From: Anaerolinea thermolimosa
GTDB lineage: Bacteria; Chloroflexota; Anaerolineae; Anaerolineales; Anaerolineaceae
Direction: 5' to 3'
Length of the DNA: 64,000 nt
Assembly (NCBI RefSeq): GCF_001050195.2
Contig: NZ_DF967966.1
Location: forward strand, 65,204-129,203
The notes under the pieces are model-generated. The model was given only the letters and a program-made list of their open reading frames with translations, did no database searches and was not told the DNA's origin. The position numbers were made by a program, and so were the translations under genes. Shown here in pieces: positions 1-8,015 of this stretch (its first letter is position 1; each line of letters opens with the position of its first letter).

Positions 1-2
1 GT

Positions 3-152
3 CATCGGGTTTCTTTCGATGAGGTGGTCAAAGTGATGAAGCAAACCGGCAGTGACCTGCCCCGTCTCTACCGTGAGACCGCCGGTGGCGGGCTGGCCAT
101 CACCTATCGCTTTCCGCCGAAGACTGGAATCCCGCGCTCCCCGGCGCGTTAA
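3..152 (+). CDS. C-terminal end of probable L-serine dehydratase (partial)
   Basis: An open frame enters from the left edge and stops at 150-152, leaving 49 C-terminal residues. They follow the pattern VSxDEVxxxM..TGxD....YRETxxGGLA, which I recognise from the C-terminus of iron-sulfur L-serine ammonia-lyases (SdaA type), enzymes that deaminate serine to pyruvate. The catalytic and cluster-binding parts lie outside the window, so the name rests on this tail alone. The stop is 3 bp from the convergent end of the next gene, with no room for a terminator between them. Confidence 0.5.
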   Translation, partial: HRVSFDEVVKVMKQTGSDLPRLYRETAGGGLAITYRFPPKTGIPRSPAR

Positions 153-155
153 TCC

Positions 156-821
156 TCACGGGCTTGCCCAGACCTCAATGTACACCGGGCAGAAAGAGAA
201 GGCAGTCTCTACTTCTACCAGTTTCCAGTCGGTTCGGTAAGGGCCGGTGATTTCAGGGATCTTCAGGACGACCACCACTTCGACTGTTTCTCCCGGTTTG
301 ACGGTCTGGGGCAGGTCAATGACCCCTTTTTCGGCGATTTTTGCTCCCCCCACCTGGTAAAAGTCAATCGCTTTGGCATCCCAGGTGGCCGTGCCGATGT
401 TCTTGAGCGTCCAGCGCACGGTTACCTTGCTCTCAGGTTTGACGGTAGCCCCATCCCGGGGTGATTGTTCTACCAGCAGGCACGTATAAGGAGAGGGCGT
501 GCCTGTGGGGGTCGCTGAGGGTGGCGGAGTGGGGGTTCTGGAAGGGATGCGCGTGATGGTTGGGGTGAAGGTGGGGGTGGGTGTGCGTGTGTGGGTAGGG
601 GGCAGGGTGAAGGTAGGGCTGGGGGTGACCTGCTGGTTCAATTTGGCGCGTGCAGTGAGCAGAGCGGCCTGTTCAGAAGCGGCCACCGTTTGCCGGGCCG
701 CGGCCTCCAGCGTGGCTGCTTTGCTGTCAAACGTGGGCGTAGTATTGCCCCTGCAAGAAGCCAGCCCCAGCACCAGAATGACCATCCCGGAAGTGATCAG
801 CCAGTTCCATTTCCACTGCAT
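156..821 (-). CDS. Lipoprotein with NBR1-type Ig-like domain
   Basis: This 221-residue protein has an N-terminal hydrophobic segment ending in a lipobox (LGLASC). A short Ala-rich stretch and a long Thr/Pro linker (about residues 70-105) follow. The C-terminal ~110 residues resemble the Ig-like domain named after the NBR1 protein (pattern VRWTLKNIGTATWD, then a PGETVEV strand). In Chloroflexi such domains sit at the cell surface and probably mediate protein or glycan contacts; that role is inference. The ATG at 821 is chosen because GGGGAGG lies 7 bases before it. A GTG at 836 overlaps that ribosome-binding site and is less likely. No operon partner is obvious. Confidence 0.8.
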   Translation of the reverse strand: MQWKWNWLITSGMVILVLGLASCRGNTTPTFDSKAATLEAAARQTVAASEQAALLTARAKLNQQVTPSPTFTLPPTHTRTPTPTFTPTITRIPSRTPTPPPSATPTGTPSPYTCLLVEQSPRDGATVKPESKVTVRWTLKNIGTATWDAKAIDFYQVGGAKIAEKGVIDLPQTVKPGETVEVVVVLKIPEITGPYRTDWKLVEVETAFSFCPVYIEVWASP

Positions 822-883
822 GGGTTGCCTCCCCACTGTTTCTCTACTGAATTTGGGCCTTTTTGCTTAAGATCGGGCAGGGA

Positions 884-1474
884 TCAGGTTATGTAAACAC
901 GCACTTCATCGCCATCGGGTTCGTTGACCTCGACGGCAATGGGATCGTGGTTTTTATCCATCTCTTTCAGGAGGGGATCGATGTTTTCGAGCACGGCCTG
1001 CTGTTCGCTCAGCCCCGGAATGCGATGCCCGAAAAGCTGGAAAGCCCAGCGCGTGAGGCGGAGAGGAAGGGGGAAGCTAAGACTCACCCGGTGCCCGCTG
1101 TGCTCCCGAATGCGCAGATGCACCCAGTGGGCTCTCTGGCTCCACCAGGCCACCAGCATGGCGGCCAGCCCGAACAACAGAGGAAAGAAACCGCAAACAA
1201 ACCAGAACTTCCACTGATAGAGATCTCCCAGAGCAATCAACGCCGCCCCTATGGCAAAGACTCCCATTCCTGCCCACAGCGGGATCATCCACCAGCGTTT
1301 CCAGAAAGCCAGACGCTCTTCGAGATCGTCCTCGATAGCCTGCCCGGCAGGCGGAGGTGGCTCATCGGGTGGAGGCGGGGTAGCCTTGCTTCCACCAAGG
1401 AGGGCCGCCCCTTCCTGGACGCTCAGTTCACCCTGTTCGACCTTTCGTAAAATATCGCGCAAATCCTCACTCAT
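884..1474 (-). CDS. Small membrane protein with SHOCT-like N-terminus
   Basis: The protein is 196 residues. The N-terminal ~30 residues (EDLRDILRKVEQGELSVQEG) resemble the short oligomerisation helices found before membrane or bactofilin-like domains. A Pro-rich linker follows (about 33-45), then two membrane helices at about 65-110. The soluble C-terminal domain is about 80 residues and contains a basic LSFPLPLRLTRW stretch. I do not recognise a specific family, and function is unknown. The ATG at 1474 is preferred over upstream starts because a GGAGGAGG sequence sits just upstream. It may be co-transcribed with the NBR1-domain lipoprotein gene, 62 bp downstream. Confidence 0.7.
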   Translation of the reverse strand: MSEDLRDILRKVEQGELSVQEGAALLGGSKATPPPPDEPPPPAGQAIEDDLEERLAFWKRWWMIPLWAGMGVFAIGAALIALGDLYQWKFWFVCGFFPLLFGLAAMLVAWWSQRAHWVHLRIREHSGHRVSLSFPLPLRLTRWAFQLFGHRIPGLSEQQAVLENIDPLLKEMDKNHDPIAVEVNEPDGDEVRVYIT

Positions 1475-1518
1475 GCCAATCCTCCTCCTGCTCTCATTGT
1501 ACATCAAGTTAATACGAC

Positions 1519-1555
1519 AGCCTCCGCTGAGGGCGGTGAAAACTCAGCGGAGGCT
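1519..1555. repeat. 13-bp perfect inverted repeat (hairpin)
   Basis: AGCCTCCGCTGAG at 1519-1531 pairs perfectly with 1543-1555 around an 11-nt loop. There is no T-run on either strand, so it is not a classic rho-independent terminator. It lies 45 bp upstream of the start at 1474 and just before the mini-ORF, so a regulatory or mRNA-stability role is possible. Confidence 0.6.
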
Positions 1556-1577
1556 TTCGCCAAAGGAGGAGACAGCC

Positions 1578-1604
1578 ATGATCAAAACGGAGGTGTGTTC
1601 TTGA
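1578..1604 (+). CDS. Possible 8-residue leader peptide or gene remnant
   Basis: An ATG at 1578 follows AAAGGAGGAGACAGCC, an excellent Shine-Dalgarno site at good spacing. It opens only eight codons (MIKTEVCS) before TGA. A site this strong ahead of such a short frame suggests either a leader peptide or the stump of a decayed gene. No attenuator-like hairpin directly follows it, and the next gene has its own promoter 150 bp downstream. Confidence 0.25.
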   Translation: MIKTEVCS

Positions 1605-1754
1605 TCGTCTCCGATGCCAATCATACCGCGTTTCAATCTTCCGGGTAGATGGATTTTGTCATTCTTCAGGCGTGATCTTACTCACGGAACAACCTGGCAT
1701 TCCTCTTGCAACGCAATGGATCATCAATCGGTCATTTTGAAACGGCAGATGCGC

Positions 1755-1783
1755 TTGACGCAATCGAACGCTTATGCTACTAT
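1755..1783 (+). promoter_or_regulatory. Sigma-70 promoter for the LysM lipoprotein gene
   Basis: TTGACG at 1755-1760 and TACTAT at 1778-1783 are separated by exactly 17 bp, close to the sigma-70 consensus. Transcription would start near 1790 and give a leader of about 105 nt before the ATG at 1897. Confidence 0.6.
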
Positions 1784-1896
1784 CGAATCGCAATCTTAAT
1801 AGATATACGTTTGGTCCTTTTCTTAAGGATGCGAGCCGCGTTTGTCCGCTCCTCTTTGCGGCAGGCGCCTGCCATTCACAGAAGGAGAATACGAAG

Positions 1897-2538
1897 ATGA
1901 AAAAGGGAATGCAATTTGTTGTTCTGGCGGGCCTCTTCCTTGCGCTGATGTTGACTTCGGCGTGCACCCTGCGCGCTTCCAAAGCGCCTGCCCTTACCCC
2001 CTCGCCGACCAGCGAGTTGCTCTTTCTAACCTCCACGCCGGTAGCCGACGCCCTTGCCACGCAAACTGCCGCGGCCAAACCGGCGGTGGCTACTGCCACC
2101 CCTGAACCCCTCCCGCAGCCAACAGAAGCGCAGGCAGGCGGTGGGCAGGAACAGGGCGCGGCTCAGCCAGCGGCCAATCCCATTCCCACACTGACGCGTC
2201 CCACCACCTATACCCTTCAAAAAGGCGAGTGGCCCATTTGCATTGCCCGCCGTTATGATCTCAATCTGAGCAGTTTCTTCGCGCTGAATGGCCTGAATAT
2301 GAATTCGCGCCCACAGGTGGGAGCGGTGTTGAAGATCCCCGCGACCGGCAACTGGGACACCAGTGCACACGGCGCCCGTGCCCTGCGCGCCCACACCGAT
2401 TACACCGTCAAATCGGGGGATACTATCTATACCATCGCCTGCTATTACGGAGACGTCTCTCCGGAGGGAATTCTGGCGGCGAATGGTCTCAGCAGCCCGG
2501 CGGATATCAAAGTGGGGATGAAACTGAAGATCCCATAA
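1897..2538 (+). CDS. Lipoprotein with two LysM domains
   Basis: The protein is 213 residues. A signal peptide (KKGMQFVVLAGLFLALML) ends in the lipobox TSAC, so it should be anchored to the outer face of the membrane. A Thr/Pro/Ala-rich linker follows. Two LysM domains then occupy the C-terminal half, each ending in a KIP motif (VGAVLKIP and VGMKLKIP). LysM domains bind N-acetylglucosamine-containing glycans such as peptidoglycan. No catalytic domain is present, so it is probably a wall-binding protein. The ATG at 1897 is chosen over an in-frame upstream start because GAAGGAGAAT lies just before it and the signal peptide begins there. Its own promoter and terminator make it monocistronic. Confidence 0.85.
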   Translation: MKKGMQFVVLAGLFLALMLTSACTLRASKAPALTPSPTSELLFLTSTPVADALATQTAAAKPAVATATPEPLPQPTEAQAGGGQEQGAAQPAANPIPTLTRPTTYTLQKGEWPICIARRYDLNLSSFFALNGLNMNSRPQVGAVLKIPATGNWDTSAHGARALRAHTDYTVKSGDTIYTIACYYGDVSPEGILAANGLSSPADIKVGMKLKIP

Positions 2539-2584
2539 TCCACATACGGGGCCGGTCAGGATTGAAGCCCTGAATCCAGAATCA

Positions 2585-2611
2585 GGCGGGGCCAGCCCCG
2601 CCTTTTTTCTT
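2585..2611 (+). terminator. Rho-independent terminator after the LysM gene
   Basis: GGCGGGG (2585-2591) pairs with CCCCGCC (2596-2602) around a 4-nt loop and is followed by T6 and a T-rich tail. It is a textbook terminator, 47 bp after the stop codon. Confidence 0.85.
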
Positions 2612-2716
2612 TTCGGTTCGGCTTCCAGGAGCCTCCCTTTTTCGGGTTTCTTCCCTCGTCTGGCGTACCGTCTTCGGGCAGGGTAAAATAAAGCTCTGAG
2701 AGAGGAGATCCCCGCG

Positions 2717-3247
2717 ATGAAGCATCAGCTTTTGCAACGATCCGTCGTTTACAATGGAAGGGCCTTCAGTGTGGCCTTGCACCAGTTGCGCCTGCCCGAT
2801 GGCCGTACCCGTTCGTATGATGTGGTGGAGCATAACCCCGCCGTTACCGTGGTCCCATTGACCGCTGAAGGCGAGGTGCTCTTTGTGCGGCAATTCCGGG
2901 TTGGGTCTGGCACCGAATTGCTTGAACTGCCCGCCGGTGTACTGCAGGATGGAGAAGATCCTGCCGAAGGGGCGGCGCGCGAAATCCGCGAAGAGACGGG
3001 CTTTGCCGCGGGCCAGCTTCATTCGCTGGGCGGGTTCTTTATGGCTCCCGGTTACTCTACCGAGTACATGCACCTGTTCCTCGCCACCCATCTTTCACCC
3101 GATCCCCTTCCGCAGGACGATGACGAATTTTTACAGCTGGTGCGCCTGCCAGCCGGTCAGGCCGTGGCGATGGCTCTGGGGGGAGAAATTCAGGATGGAA
3201 AGACCCTGGTGGCCCTCCTGCTGGCGCGCTCTTTCCTCCCTCTCTAA
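2717..3247 (+). CDS. Nudix hydrolase, ADP-ribose pyrophosphatase type
   Basis: The protein is 176 residues. A complete Nudix box (about residues 74-96) has the catalytic AAREIREETGF helix and metal-binding glutamates. The beta-rich N-terminus and the motif VVEHNPAVTVVPL match ADP-sugar pyrophosphatases, which split ADP-ribose into AMP and ribose 5-phosphate in the cytoplasm. Substrate specificity cannot be read from the sequence. AGAGAGGAG lies before the ATG. The GH36-like gene starts 30 bp downstream on the same strand, so the two are probably co-transcribed. Confidence 0.85.
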   Translation: MKHQLLQRSVVYNGRAFSVALHQLRLPDGRTRSYDVVEHNPAVTVVPLTAEGEVLFVRQFRVGSGTELLELPAGVLQDGEDPAEGAAREIREETGFAAGQLHSLGGFFMAPGYSTEYMHLFLATHLSPDPLPQDDDEFLQLVRLPAGQAVAMALGGEIQDGKTLVALLLARSFLPL

Positions 3248-3277
3248 AGCGTATCTTCTCTGAAAGGCATTCCAGTT

Positions 3278-5395
3278 ATGTTCCTTACCACCCGTTTCAC
3301 CTTCGGAACCCATCTGCTAGAGGCGTACGTGCCCGGCGCGTTTATCTCGCTGGCGCATCTCAACCGTCAGGATCGCGTTTACACGTTCACCAGCCCGGTT
3401 TTCGAGGTCAACGGAGAAACGCGCGGAAACTTCCTCTTCCATCATGTCACCGGTCAGCGTACTCACAAAGGAGGCTGGGAAGACCTTCAGCTGGGCTTTA
3501 CCTCTGTCGGTGATCCTGATCTTTACCTGCGCATTACCTTCCGCAGTTACCATAATTCAGAGATCCTGCGGATGCGCTTCCGCCTGACGGCTTCTGCCCC
3601 CTGCCAGTTGACCAGGGTCAGCGGCCAGAATCACCTGACGTACTTCGGGTTGAAGCTGCCCCCGGGCCTGGTGGAGGGGCTTTCTGAGGTTGCTTTCAGT
3701 CAGTATGAGCCGGTGCTTCATTCGTACCTGCCCGGGGTAGAGTATTACCCGCTGGAAGATACGTTTACCGGGCAGGTCTTCCCCGGCCCGCTCCTCCTGC
3801 TGGATAGCCCGGAATCCAGCTTTCTGGTGGCTTACGAACATGGGGCGGATTACCCCGATTCATTCCTTGCCTTCACTTTAACGGAGGACGAAAGCGGGGG
3901 GCGTCAGCTTCTCCTCAATGCCCGAAAAGGCAATTACTTCCACGGCCAGCCGGTTGGCCCCGACCAGGCCTTTGAGTCGGTCTGGTTTGAAGTCGGGTTA
4001 GTGGAAGGCCAGCTTGGAGACCTGCTCCAGCGGTATCGAAGCTTTTTGCACCACGAAGTCAGCATGAGCGTTGCCTCGCGCCAGCCCTTCCTTGCTTACA
4101 ACACCTGGAATTTTCAGGAGCGCAACCACCTTTATCACGGCAAGCCGTACCTTGAGTCCATGCATCTGGAGCGTATTCTGAAAGAGATCGATGTGGCGCA
4201 CCGGCTGGGCATCGAGACGTTCGTCATCGATACTGGCTGGTTTGATCGCCCCGGCGACTGGAACGTGAACCTCACGCGCTTCCCGGATGGGTTGAAAGAA
4301 GTAAAACGCCGGCTGGAGGACTGCGGAATGAAGCTTGGTCTGTGGTTCAACCCGCAGGCGGTGGGGGTGCGATCGAAGATTTTTTCGGAGCACTCTGAAT
4401 ATGAGATGACCTGGCAGGGGAATCCCCACGATCACTGGGTGGTCTGGGAAACCGAGGAGAGCACTGCTTTCTGCCTGGCTTCCGATTACGCCGATGCTTT
4501 TGCCAGTGTCATGCTGCGCTTCCGTGAGGAGCTGGGGGTGATGTATTTCAAGTGGGATGGCCTCGGGCAATTCGGGTGCGACTCGCCCCATCATCACCAC
4601 GGGAATGAGAAGAACTCCCCGGAGGAGCGGGCCGATAGTTATGCTTATCAGATGGGTCTGCATCTCATCCAGATCGCCGAAAAGGTCACCTCACGTTACC
4701 CCGATGTGGTGATAGATTTCGATGTGACCGAATGCGGGCGCTTTATGGGCCTGGGATTTCTCTCGGTGGGGCGGTATTTCCTGATTAACAATGGTGCGTA
4801 TGCCAGAGATTTCGATACGCCCGAATCGCTGGGTATAGATGCCTGGATGAACATGTTCTTTTACCCCGGTGCGGCGCGGGCGCGGGTGTGTCGGCGGAAC
4901 GCATTGTATGATCTGCTGGCTCCGGCCAACCTGTTTATGGTGCACTTTTTACCCGATGGACCCCGGCTTTCGCTTGAGAACAATCTGGCTTCGCTGGTGC
5001 TGGGCGGGAATGCTCTGTGGGGCGACCTGCTTTCTCTCTCGGAAGAAGAAATCACATTCTGGGCGCAGGCGCTGGCCGATTACAAGCGGGTTCGGCAGGC
5101 CACGACGCGGGCCTATCCCCTCACGCGCGGTTTTATCGGCGCCAGCCCGGAGATCCACGAAAAGATTGACCCAGAAGCGGGATGTGGCCTGGTGACCTTC
5201 TTCACCACCACTCCGGGCGAATTTACTTACCTTACCCGGAGCCTCAACCTTGAGAAACTGGGCGAGATCAAAGGCGCCGATGCCTGGGAGATGACCCATG
5301 ACGGGCGCCTGAAGCTCACCGTGCACCTCGGCCGAGACGGTGCGCGGACGGTTTTCCTGCTCCCGAAAGAATCTACCGACAGACAAGGAGGGTAA
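3278..5395 (+). CDS. GH36-like alpha-galactosidase family protein, divergent active site
   Basis: The protein is 705 residues without a signal peptide, so probably cytoplasmic. It has an N-terminal beta-sandwich (about 1-260), a TIM barrel (about 280-600) and a small C-terminal beta domain, the layout of clan D glycosidases. Barrel motifs seen are FVIDTGWFDRPGDW, KLGLWFNPQAVG and YFKWDG. Asp427 of KWDG aligns with the GH36 nucleophile. The usual acid/base motif (SGGGRxD) is replaced by DFDVTECGRFMG near 480-492, with no aspartate in the expected place. It may therefore be a divergent subfamily with another substrate. It lies between a Nudix gene and a cytochrome-b561-like gene, 3 bp ahead of the latter. 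Confidence 0.75.
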   Translation: MFLTTRFTFGTHLLEAYVPGAFISLAHLNRQDRVYTFTSPVFEVNGETRGNFLFHHVTGQRTHKGGWEDLQLGFTSVGDPDLYLRITFRSYHNSEILRMRFRLTASAPCQLTRVSGQNHLTYFGLKLPPGLVEGLSEVAFSQYEPVLHSYLPGVEYYPLEDTFTGQVFPGPLLLLDSPESSFLVAYEHGADYPDSFLAFTLTEDESGGRQLLLNARKGNYFHGQPVGPDQAFESVWFEVGLVEGQLGDLLQRYRSFLHHEVSMSVASRQPFLAYNTWNFQERNHLYHGKPYLESMHLERILKEIDVAHRLGIETFVIDTGWFDRPGDWNVNLTRFPDGLKEVKRRLEDCGMKLGLWFNPQAVGVRSKIFSEHSEYEMTWQGNPHDHWVVWETEESTAFCLASDYADAFASVMLRFREELGVMYFKWDGLGQFGCDSPHHHHGNEKNSPEERADSYAYQMGLHLIQIAEKVTSRYPDVVIDFDVTECGRFMGLGFLSVGRYFLINNGAYARDFDTPESLGIDAWMNMFFYPGAARARVCRRNALYDLLAPANLFMVHFLPDGPRLSLENNLASLVLGGNALWGDLLSLSEEEITFWAQALADYKRVRQATTRAYPLTRGFIGASPEIHEKIDPEAGCGLVTFFTTTPGEFTYLTRSLNLEKLGEIKGADAWEMTHDGRLKLTVHLGRDGARTVFLLPKESTDRQGG

Positions 5396-5398
5396 TCG

Positions 5399-5863
5399 AT
5401 GGGATATTCTTTTTTGCTTCCTCTGCACAACCTGCTGCGCTGGTTGCTGCTGGCGGCGGCCCTGTTTGCCGTGATCCGCGCCGCGATGGGCTGGTTCGGA
5501 AAGAAGAGCTGGGCCCCCCTGGATGATCGGGCGGGGTTCTGGTTCACGATGGTGATGGATTTGCAGGTGCTGGTAGGGCTGATTCTGTATCTTTTCTTCA
5601 GCCCACTGACGCTGAGCGCCTTCCAGAACTTTTCGGGGGCCATGCAAAACCTGACGATGCGCTTTTTTGCTGTTGAGCACATCGGGATGATGATTGTGGC
5701 GCTGGTGCTGGCGCACATCGGGCGCGCCAGGGTGCGAAAAGCCAGCGATGCTTCCCTTCGCCATCGCCGCGCCCTGGTGTGGTATGGGCTGGCGTTGCTG
5801 GTAGTGCTTCTGGCCATCCCCTGGCCATTCAGCGGGGTTCCCCGCCCCTGGATTCGTTTTTAG
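5399..5863 (+). CDS. Four-helix cytochrome-b561-like membrane protein
   Basis: This 154-residue protein has four predicted membrane helices with conserved histidines (LHNLLRW, VEHIGMM, LAHIG) placed as in cytochrome b561/CopD-like haem proteins. I recognise a closely similar family in Bacteroidetes, with the sequence hallmarks NLTMRFFAVEH and AIPWPF near the end. That family is usually left uncharacterised or called cytochrome b. Haem binding and electron transfer are inference. The ATG is 3 bp after the GH36-like stop and GGAGGG overlaps that stop, so translation is likely coupled. Confidence 0.65.
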   Translation: MGYSFLLPLHNLLRWLLLAAALFAVIRAAMGWFGKKSWAPLDDRAGFWFTMVMDLQVLVGLILYLFFSPLTLSAFQNFSGAMQNLTMRFFAVEHIGMMIVALVLAHIGRARVRKASDASLRHRRALVWYGLALLVVLLAIPWPFSGVPRPWIRF

Positions 5864-5875
5864 CAGGGTGTTTTT

Positions 5876-5907
5876 CCGGCGCGGTAAAAATACCGCGCCG
5901 GTTTGTT
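5876..5907 (+). terminator. Rho-independent terminator between convergent genes
   Basis: CCGGCGCGGTA (5876-5886) pairs perfectly with TACCGCGCCGG (5891-5901) around AAAA and is followed by TTTGTT. It ends the plus-strand transcript of the Nudix/GH36/b561 genes. It lies 12 bp past the stop at 5863 and just before the convergent GH5 stop. Confidence 0.8.
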
Positions 5908-5924
5908 CATCCTGCAGGGGGGAA

Positions 5925-6968
5925 TTACCCTCTGGAGCTGACGATCTTCACCAGTTCTTCGCTGACGAGCGAGCCATCCAGGCGCACAAGGGCGAAGTTC
6001 ATTTCTTTGTACGACCACACCGCCCGGCCGATGCCATGCTGGTTGAGCAGATCGCAGAAGGCGCGGTGCCAGTTCAACCGGCTGGTCAGCGGCGCATGAT
6101 CAATGGCTCCGTATTCACCGCAGTAAAGGGGCAGATGGGTTTCGTTCAGGAAGTCCACCGCTGGTTGAAGGAAATAACGCAACATGGCTTCATCCATGCG
6201 CTTGCCGCGGTAAGCGGCGAAGGCTTCCTGATATTGCGGATGGTTTTGTAAAAATTCTTCCAGCCCGGGCAGGTCGCCGGGGAATTCCGTGACTCTGTCG
6301 TAGGCCTTCAGGAAGTCTACCCAGGGGGCGCGCTGATGGGTGAAGGGCATGGGTTCGTAAAAATGGAAGGTGTAGACGATGTGCGGGTCATCCACACGTG
6401 CGATCTCTTTGAGCTTCCAGGCCGAGTTGTACCAGTTGCCCCCGATCATGATCCAGCGATGACGATCCACGGCGCGGATGCGCTCCACGGCGCGGTGCGC
6501 CAGGCGATTCCACGGGTCGCTGGTGGGCAGAACCACTTCGTTCATTAGCTCCAGGATCAGCTCCGGCTTGCCCACACCGGCATATCGCCGGGCGATGGCC
6601 TCCCACAGCGCCAGGAAGCGCTCCTGAGCGGCGGGGTCGTCGAAAAGGGTGTTGCGATCGAGGGTCGAAAAGCTGAAGCCCGGCGCATGGTGCAGGTCGA
6701 GCACCAGGTTCAACCCGGCTTTGCGGCACCATTCGATGCAAGAGTCAATATAGGCGAAGCCGCTTTCTTTGTAGACAAAGGGGTGTTCATCGTCTTCCAG
6801 CACAGGGTAATCAACCGGCAGGCGAACGTGATCCATACCCCAGCTGGCGATGCGCTGGATATCTTCTTCGAGGATGAAGCGCCGAAAATGTTCATGGTCA
6901 TAATGCCCGTACTGAGAAATCCATCCGCCCAGGTTGACCCCTACCTGAAATCCACTGAAGTTTTCCAT
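5925..6968 (-). CDS. Cytoplasmic GH5-family glycoside hydrolase
   Basis: The protein is 347 residues. The N-terminal motif GVNLGGWIS and the TIM-barrel pattern match GH5, the cellulase/exoglucanase superfamily. The proposed catalytic acid is Glu144 (ELMNEV) and the nucleophile Glu285 (YCGEYGA). Other active-site landmarks are VRLPVDYP, LDLHHAPG and TFHFYEPMPFTHQ. There is no signal peptide, so the substrate is likely an imported oligosaccharide or glycoside rather than polymeric cellulose. GGGAGG lies 7 bases before the ATG. It follows the kinase gene by 44 bp and is the last gene of a three-gene cluster with the DUF5107-TPR protein. Confidence 0.85.
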   Translation of the reverse strand: MENFSGFQVGVNLGGWISQYGHYDHEHFRRFILEEDIQRIASWGMDHVRLPVDYPVLEDDEHPFVYKESGFAYIDSCIEWCRKAGLNLVLDLHHAPGFSFSTLDRNTLFDDPAAQERFLALWEAIARRYAGVGKPELILELMNEVVLPTSDPWNRLAHRAVERIRAVDRHRWIMIGGNWYNSAWKLKEIARVDDPHIVYTFHFYEPMPFTHQRAPWVDFLKAYDRVTEFPGDLPGLEEFLQNHPQYQEAFAAYRGKRMDEAMLRYFLQPAVDFLNETHLPLYCGEYGAIDHAPLTSRLNWHRAFCDLLNQHGIGRAVWSYKEMNFALVRLDGSLVSEELVKIVSSRG

Positions 6969-7012
6969 AGATTATCCTCCCGGTGAAAAAGGTGAATCAC
7001 AATTTTCGATCC

Positions 7013-7999
7013 TCAAACGCCCCACCATACCCCGGCCAGTTCTTCCAGGCTTTTGACCCGGCTCAGAACAGCGCGGCAGGCGGGGCTGTCGAACACGTTG
7101 AATAGATGGAGAAGGCTGGCGCTCATGGCGCGATGAGCAAATGCCGTGCCGGTGGGGCCGCAGTAGCCATAGGCGTCGAGAAAGGCCTCCAGCAGGGGTT
7201 TTTCACCGCCCCATCCCTGAAGGTGCAGTGCGGGCAATTCATAGAACAGGCTTCCGGTGCGAGCGTCGCCAAAATCAATGATCCCGGCGGTTTCCCAGTG
7301 GCCGTCAACCAGCCGCCCCAGAAGGTGATCGGCGGTGAGGTCGGCGTGGACGAGGTGAGGGGCTTCTCCGGGCAGAAGGAAATGATGGGTTGGGCAAAGG
7401 AAAGACTCGATCTCATCACAGAGGGAAGCGGGCAGGGTTCCCCACGCACGCTGACGTCCGGCACAGCCTTTGCGCTGACCGTCCAGAAAGTGGAGATACG
7501 CCCCCCAGTCGGTTTCAAAAGCGCCTTCTGCCGGTAGCGGCAGGGAGTGCAGTGCGCGCAGCCAGGCGCCCATCTGGCGGGCGATGGAGAGGCGCTCGGC
7601 ATGGGAGATTGCGGCCCAAACCTCCCCCAGGCTCACACCGGGGAGCAATTCAAAGATCAGATAGGGCCAGTGCCAGTCGGCGCCGGGCGGTTCAAGCGCG
7701 CCTGAGGCCAGTAAGGCCGGGGTGGGCAACACCGGACGGGCGCGTAAGAGTTCGGCGGCGGCCTGTTCTGCCATGAATCCGCGTTCACCATCCAATAACC
7801 GCCCATAAAATTTGACCAGCCAGCGCTCTTCCACGATGAACACCGGATAGGTGCCGACGATTCCGGTGCGGATGACCTCGCAGGGAGTGAAGCGATGGCG
7901 ACGGCACACCTCACGCACGTAAGGCCGCCAGAAGGCAACGTCGGCAAACAGGCGCACGTAGCCCTCGCGGGTGGAGAGGTGATCGAGCGGGTGAGTCAT
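7013..7999 (-). CDS. Aminoglycoside/choline-kinase-like phosphotransferase
   Basis: The protein is 328 residues with the protein-kinase-like fold of the APH family. The catalytic loop reads VHADLTADHLL and the metal-binding motif IIDFGDARTG. The Asn that normally closes the HxDxxxxN loop is His here, a variant I associate with an APH subfamily rather than an inactivating change. Such kinases phosphorylate small hydroxylated substrates. Its position between a DUF5107-TPR protein and a GH5 hydrolase suggests a sugar or glycoside substrate rather than an antibiotic; this is inference. It starts 16 bp after the upstream gene and has only a weak ribosome-binding site, so translation may be coupled. 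Confidence 0.75.
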   Translation of the reverse strand: MTHPLDHLSTREGYVRLFADVAFWRPYVREVCRRHRFTPCEVIRTGIVGTYPVFIVEERWLVKFYGRLLDGERGFMAEQAAAELLRARPVLPTPALLASGALEPPGADWHWPYLIFELLPGVSLGEVWAAISHAERLSIARQMGAWLRALHSLPLPAEGAFETDWGAYLHFLDGQRKGCAGRQRAWGTLPASLCDEIESFLCPTHHFLLPGEAPHLVHADLTADHLLGRLVDGHWETAGIIDFGDARTGSLFYELPALHLQGWGGEKPLLEAFLDAYGYCGPTGTAFAHRAMSASLLHLFNVFDSPACRAVLSRVKSLEELAGVWWGV

Positions 8000-8015
8000 G
8001 GCCGGTTTCTACGGG

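Larger units (their letters stand above)
1475..1896. other. Intergenic region with hairpin, mini-ORF and promoter
   Basis: This 422-bp gap separates divergent genes. It contains a 13-bp perfect inverted repeat (1519-1531 with 1543-1555, 11-nt loop) and a nine-codon reading frame (1578-1604) behind a strong AAAGGAGG. It also holds a good sigma-70 promoter (1755-1783) that points at the LysM lipoprotein gene. Nothing else is recognisable. Confidence 0.6.

Noticed and set aside
1578..1604. Reading the eight-codon frame as an amino-acid attenuator leader
   Set aside because: There is no run of one amino-acid codon and no biosynthetic operon or attenuator hairpin downstream.
7013..7999. Reading the APH-fold gene as an antibiotic-resistance determinant
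   Set aside because: The context is carbohydrate metabolism and the catalytic loop is a variant; the fold alone does not show aminoglycoside specificity.
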